Position numbers and translations under genes: made by a program. Below, one piece after another: positions 31,258 through 32,264 of a stretch of 32,264 nt of DNA. The DNA is from Coriobacteriales bacterium. Lineage in GTDB: Bacteria > Actinomycetota > Coriobacteriia > Coriobacteriales > UMGS124. The stretch lies in assembly GCA_017515595.1 (NCBI GenBank), contig JAFWFL010000091.1, forward strand, positions 1 to 32,264, read 5' to 3'. The notes under the pieces are model-generated. The model had not been told where the DNA came from, searched no databases, and saw only the letters and a program-made list of their open reading frames with translations. Position 1 is the stretch's first letter, and each line of letters opens with the position of its first letter.

Positions 31258-31332
31258 ATAATAAGAAAATTACGCATTATGTGTCAATAGCAAACATAAA
31301 GTATTGACATGACACATAATGCGGAGTATAAA
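31258..31332. promoter_or_regulatory. Divergent promoters with paired 14-bp inverted operators
   Basis: TGACACATAATGCG at 31310-31323 is perfectly inverted as CGCATTATGTGTCA at 31273-31286. The rightward promoter is TTGACA (31304-31309), 17 bp, TATAAA (31327-31332), so one operator fills its spacer. The leftward promoter is TTGACA (31282-31287), 18 bp, TATTAT (31258-31263), so the other operator overlaps its -35. Occupancy of both would silence both directions. Confidence 0.75.
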
Positions 31333-31389
31333 ATATGTATGTCACATATAGTGTCATACATTATCCGCCACCGTCCGAAAGGAACCGCT

Positions 31390-31683
31390 ATGGAGCCGAT
31401 CACAGCCGCCAACATGAATGAAACAGTTGCAATTACTTTCAACGACATTCTCGACATCGCACAGAGTTGTTTTTCTGGCAAGTGCATATATGATGATTGC
31501 GTTGTAACGGTAGCCAGTACAGCTGACAACATCCTTAGCAGCTTATGCATTGGCGAGGGTCGTATTGTTAGCTGCACAAGGAAACAAGCTCTGCACGTTG
31601 TGCAAAGCGTTGCCCACCTTTATAAAGAAACAGTTCGCCAGGCTTCAGTTGCCATGTCAGGAGCTCTCGGCGACCTCATATAA
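31390..31683 (+). CDS. Small protein of the integrative element, first rightward gene
   Basis: I do not recognise this 97-residue protein. It is predicted mostly helical, with a cysteine-containing middle (AQSCFSGKCIYDDC) and a helical end (ALHVVQSVAHLYKETVR). ATG 31390 has AAAGGA 7 nt upstream; the in-frame ATG at 31309 lies between the predicted -35 and -10 and is not the start. Being the first gene under the repressed rightward promoter, it may be an early regulator. A strong hairpin terminator follows at 31698-31736. Confidence 0.65.
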   Translation: MEPITAANMNETVAITFNDILDIAQSCFSGKCIYDDCVVTVASTADNILSSLCIGEGRIVSCTRKQALHVVQSVAHLYKETVRQASVAMSGALGDLI

Positions 31684-31697
31684 CCCTCCCAAGGGAA

Positions 31698-31736
31698 GAC
31701 AGCCCCAGTACTGGACGTGAACAGTCTGGGGCTGTC
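31698..31736 (+). terminator. Intrinsic terminator after the first rightward gene
   Basis: A perfect 11-bp stem (GACAGCCCCAG at 31698-31708, its inverse at 31726-31736) is followed by TGGTTTCTT, 15 bp after the stop codon. Confidence 0.7.
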
Positions 31737-31847
31737 TGGTTTCTTGCCTGTGCCTGTCTCACCCGGCCTTGAACAAGCTGGACTATATACCCCAAAGAGC
31801 AGAGACAGGTACAAGCAGGAAATCGGAATAGAGAGGGAGGTGAGAAC

Positions 31848-32093
31848 ATGGCAAAATATGACAATATCAACCAGATTATCAGCGATAAGATTTACAAGTA
31901 CCGGTGTGATCATCCGGTCAATAATAATCCGATGACATTATTAGACGTCTCTAACCAGATTGGTATTAGTCGCTTTGTTTTATCTGATTTAATGAATGGT
32001 AAATCTACTCCTTCACTTACAAACATGTTATTGATTGCCGATTTTCTGAACTGTCCTTTGGATGAATTGGCAGGTCGTACAGTAAAGCCCTAA
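31848..32093 (+). CDS. Small XRE-family DNA-binding protein
   Basis: The 81-residue product is a single helix-turn-helix domain (MTLLDVSNQIGISRFVLSDL, MNGKSTPSLTNMLLIADFL). It ends NCPLDELAGRTVKP, closely echoing NCTLDELAGRDFP in the repressor at 30880, so the two share a family and possibly operators. GGGAGGTGAG lies upstream of ATG 31848. It could be a Cro-like or excisionase-like regulator. It lies about 110 bp beyond a terminator, so it may have its own promoter or rely on readthrough. Confidence 0.75.
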   Translation: MAKYDNINQIISDKIYKYRCDHPVNNNPMTLLDVSNQIGISRFVLSDLMNGKSTPSLTNMLLIADFLNCPLDELAGRTVKP

Positions 32094-32264
32094 TTCTCCT
32101 CAGCTCTACCCGCAGCCTCCTGGGTTGCGTAGCGTCGCGCGCTTCCTCCTTTCAGCGCCTGAACCAGACAATGTCTAGCTTCACTGGTACGGGAGAACCT
32201 TTAGGGCATTGTTGCTGCCAGTATGATGGGCTGAAAAAACCGTTCATGTTCACGAGATCGCCTG
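32094..32264. other. Window-end sequence without a recognisable feature
   Basis: I see no gene, tRNA or clear terminator here. An ATG at 32247 could open a frame that leaves the window but lacks a good ribosome site. Confidence 0.4.

Overview
The window looks like chromosome from an anaerobic, host-associated actinomycete of the Coriobacteriia, probably Eggerthellaceae-like. This is inference from gene content and roughly half G+C: three FAD-dependent, fumarate-reductase-like enzymes (the two complete ones have twin-arginine signals), two 'polytopic membrane domain plus LuxR helix-turn-helix' regulators, and many Tat or lipoprotein signals. No rRNA, tRNA or CRISPR array was found.

Layout. 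(1) 1-10.1 kb: 3' end of a flavin reductase converging on a membrane LuxR regulator; a secreted rhodanese/cyclophilin-like fusion; a CmpB-like membrane protein; a complete Tat flavin reductase; an MMPL/RND-type transporter. (2) 10.1-12.8 kb: RsmJ-like rRNA methyltransferase, TatD-like hydrolase and a BspA-type leucine-rich-repeat lipoprotein. (3) 13.0-20.6 kb: a tight seven-gene operon that I read as an unusual RiPP (ribosomally made, modified peptide) locus. It holds a Tat-signalled triple-YARHG protein, a PqqD-like recognition protein that itself carries a Tat-like signal, a SPASM radical SAM maturase, a 130-residue peptide with 17 cysteines in CxC hexads, a lipoprotein with TPR-like helices, a second (B12-type) radical SAM protein and a U32 protein with a repeat-bearing tail. 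(4) 21.0-27.4 kb: LysR regulator divergent from a third Tat flavin reductase, a DUF559-like nuclease-fold protein and a second membrane LuxR regulator with a vestigial copy of its own 3' end beside it. (5) 27.7 kb to the end: a lower-GC integrative element with tyrosine integrase, Abi_2 (HEPN) abortive-infection protein preceded by tandem hairpin repeats, a membrane-anchored protein, and a phage-like divergent repressor switch.

The most striking non-coding structure is a class of elements about 400 bp long at 7.05-7.47, 20.60-21.00 and 24.01-24.41 kb. Each has several direct copies of a short word, an AT-rich centre of 94-101 bp, then inverted copies of the same word. All three fill the gap between convergent genes, and the two that share a word also share a homologous centre placed in opposite orientation. 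In addition the octamer GCCGAGAA/TTCTCGGC occurs 19 times, roughly half of them in the small intergenic fraction and three times as the stem of a hairpin, which recalls uptake-sequence terminators.
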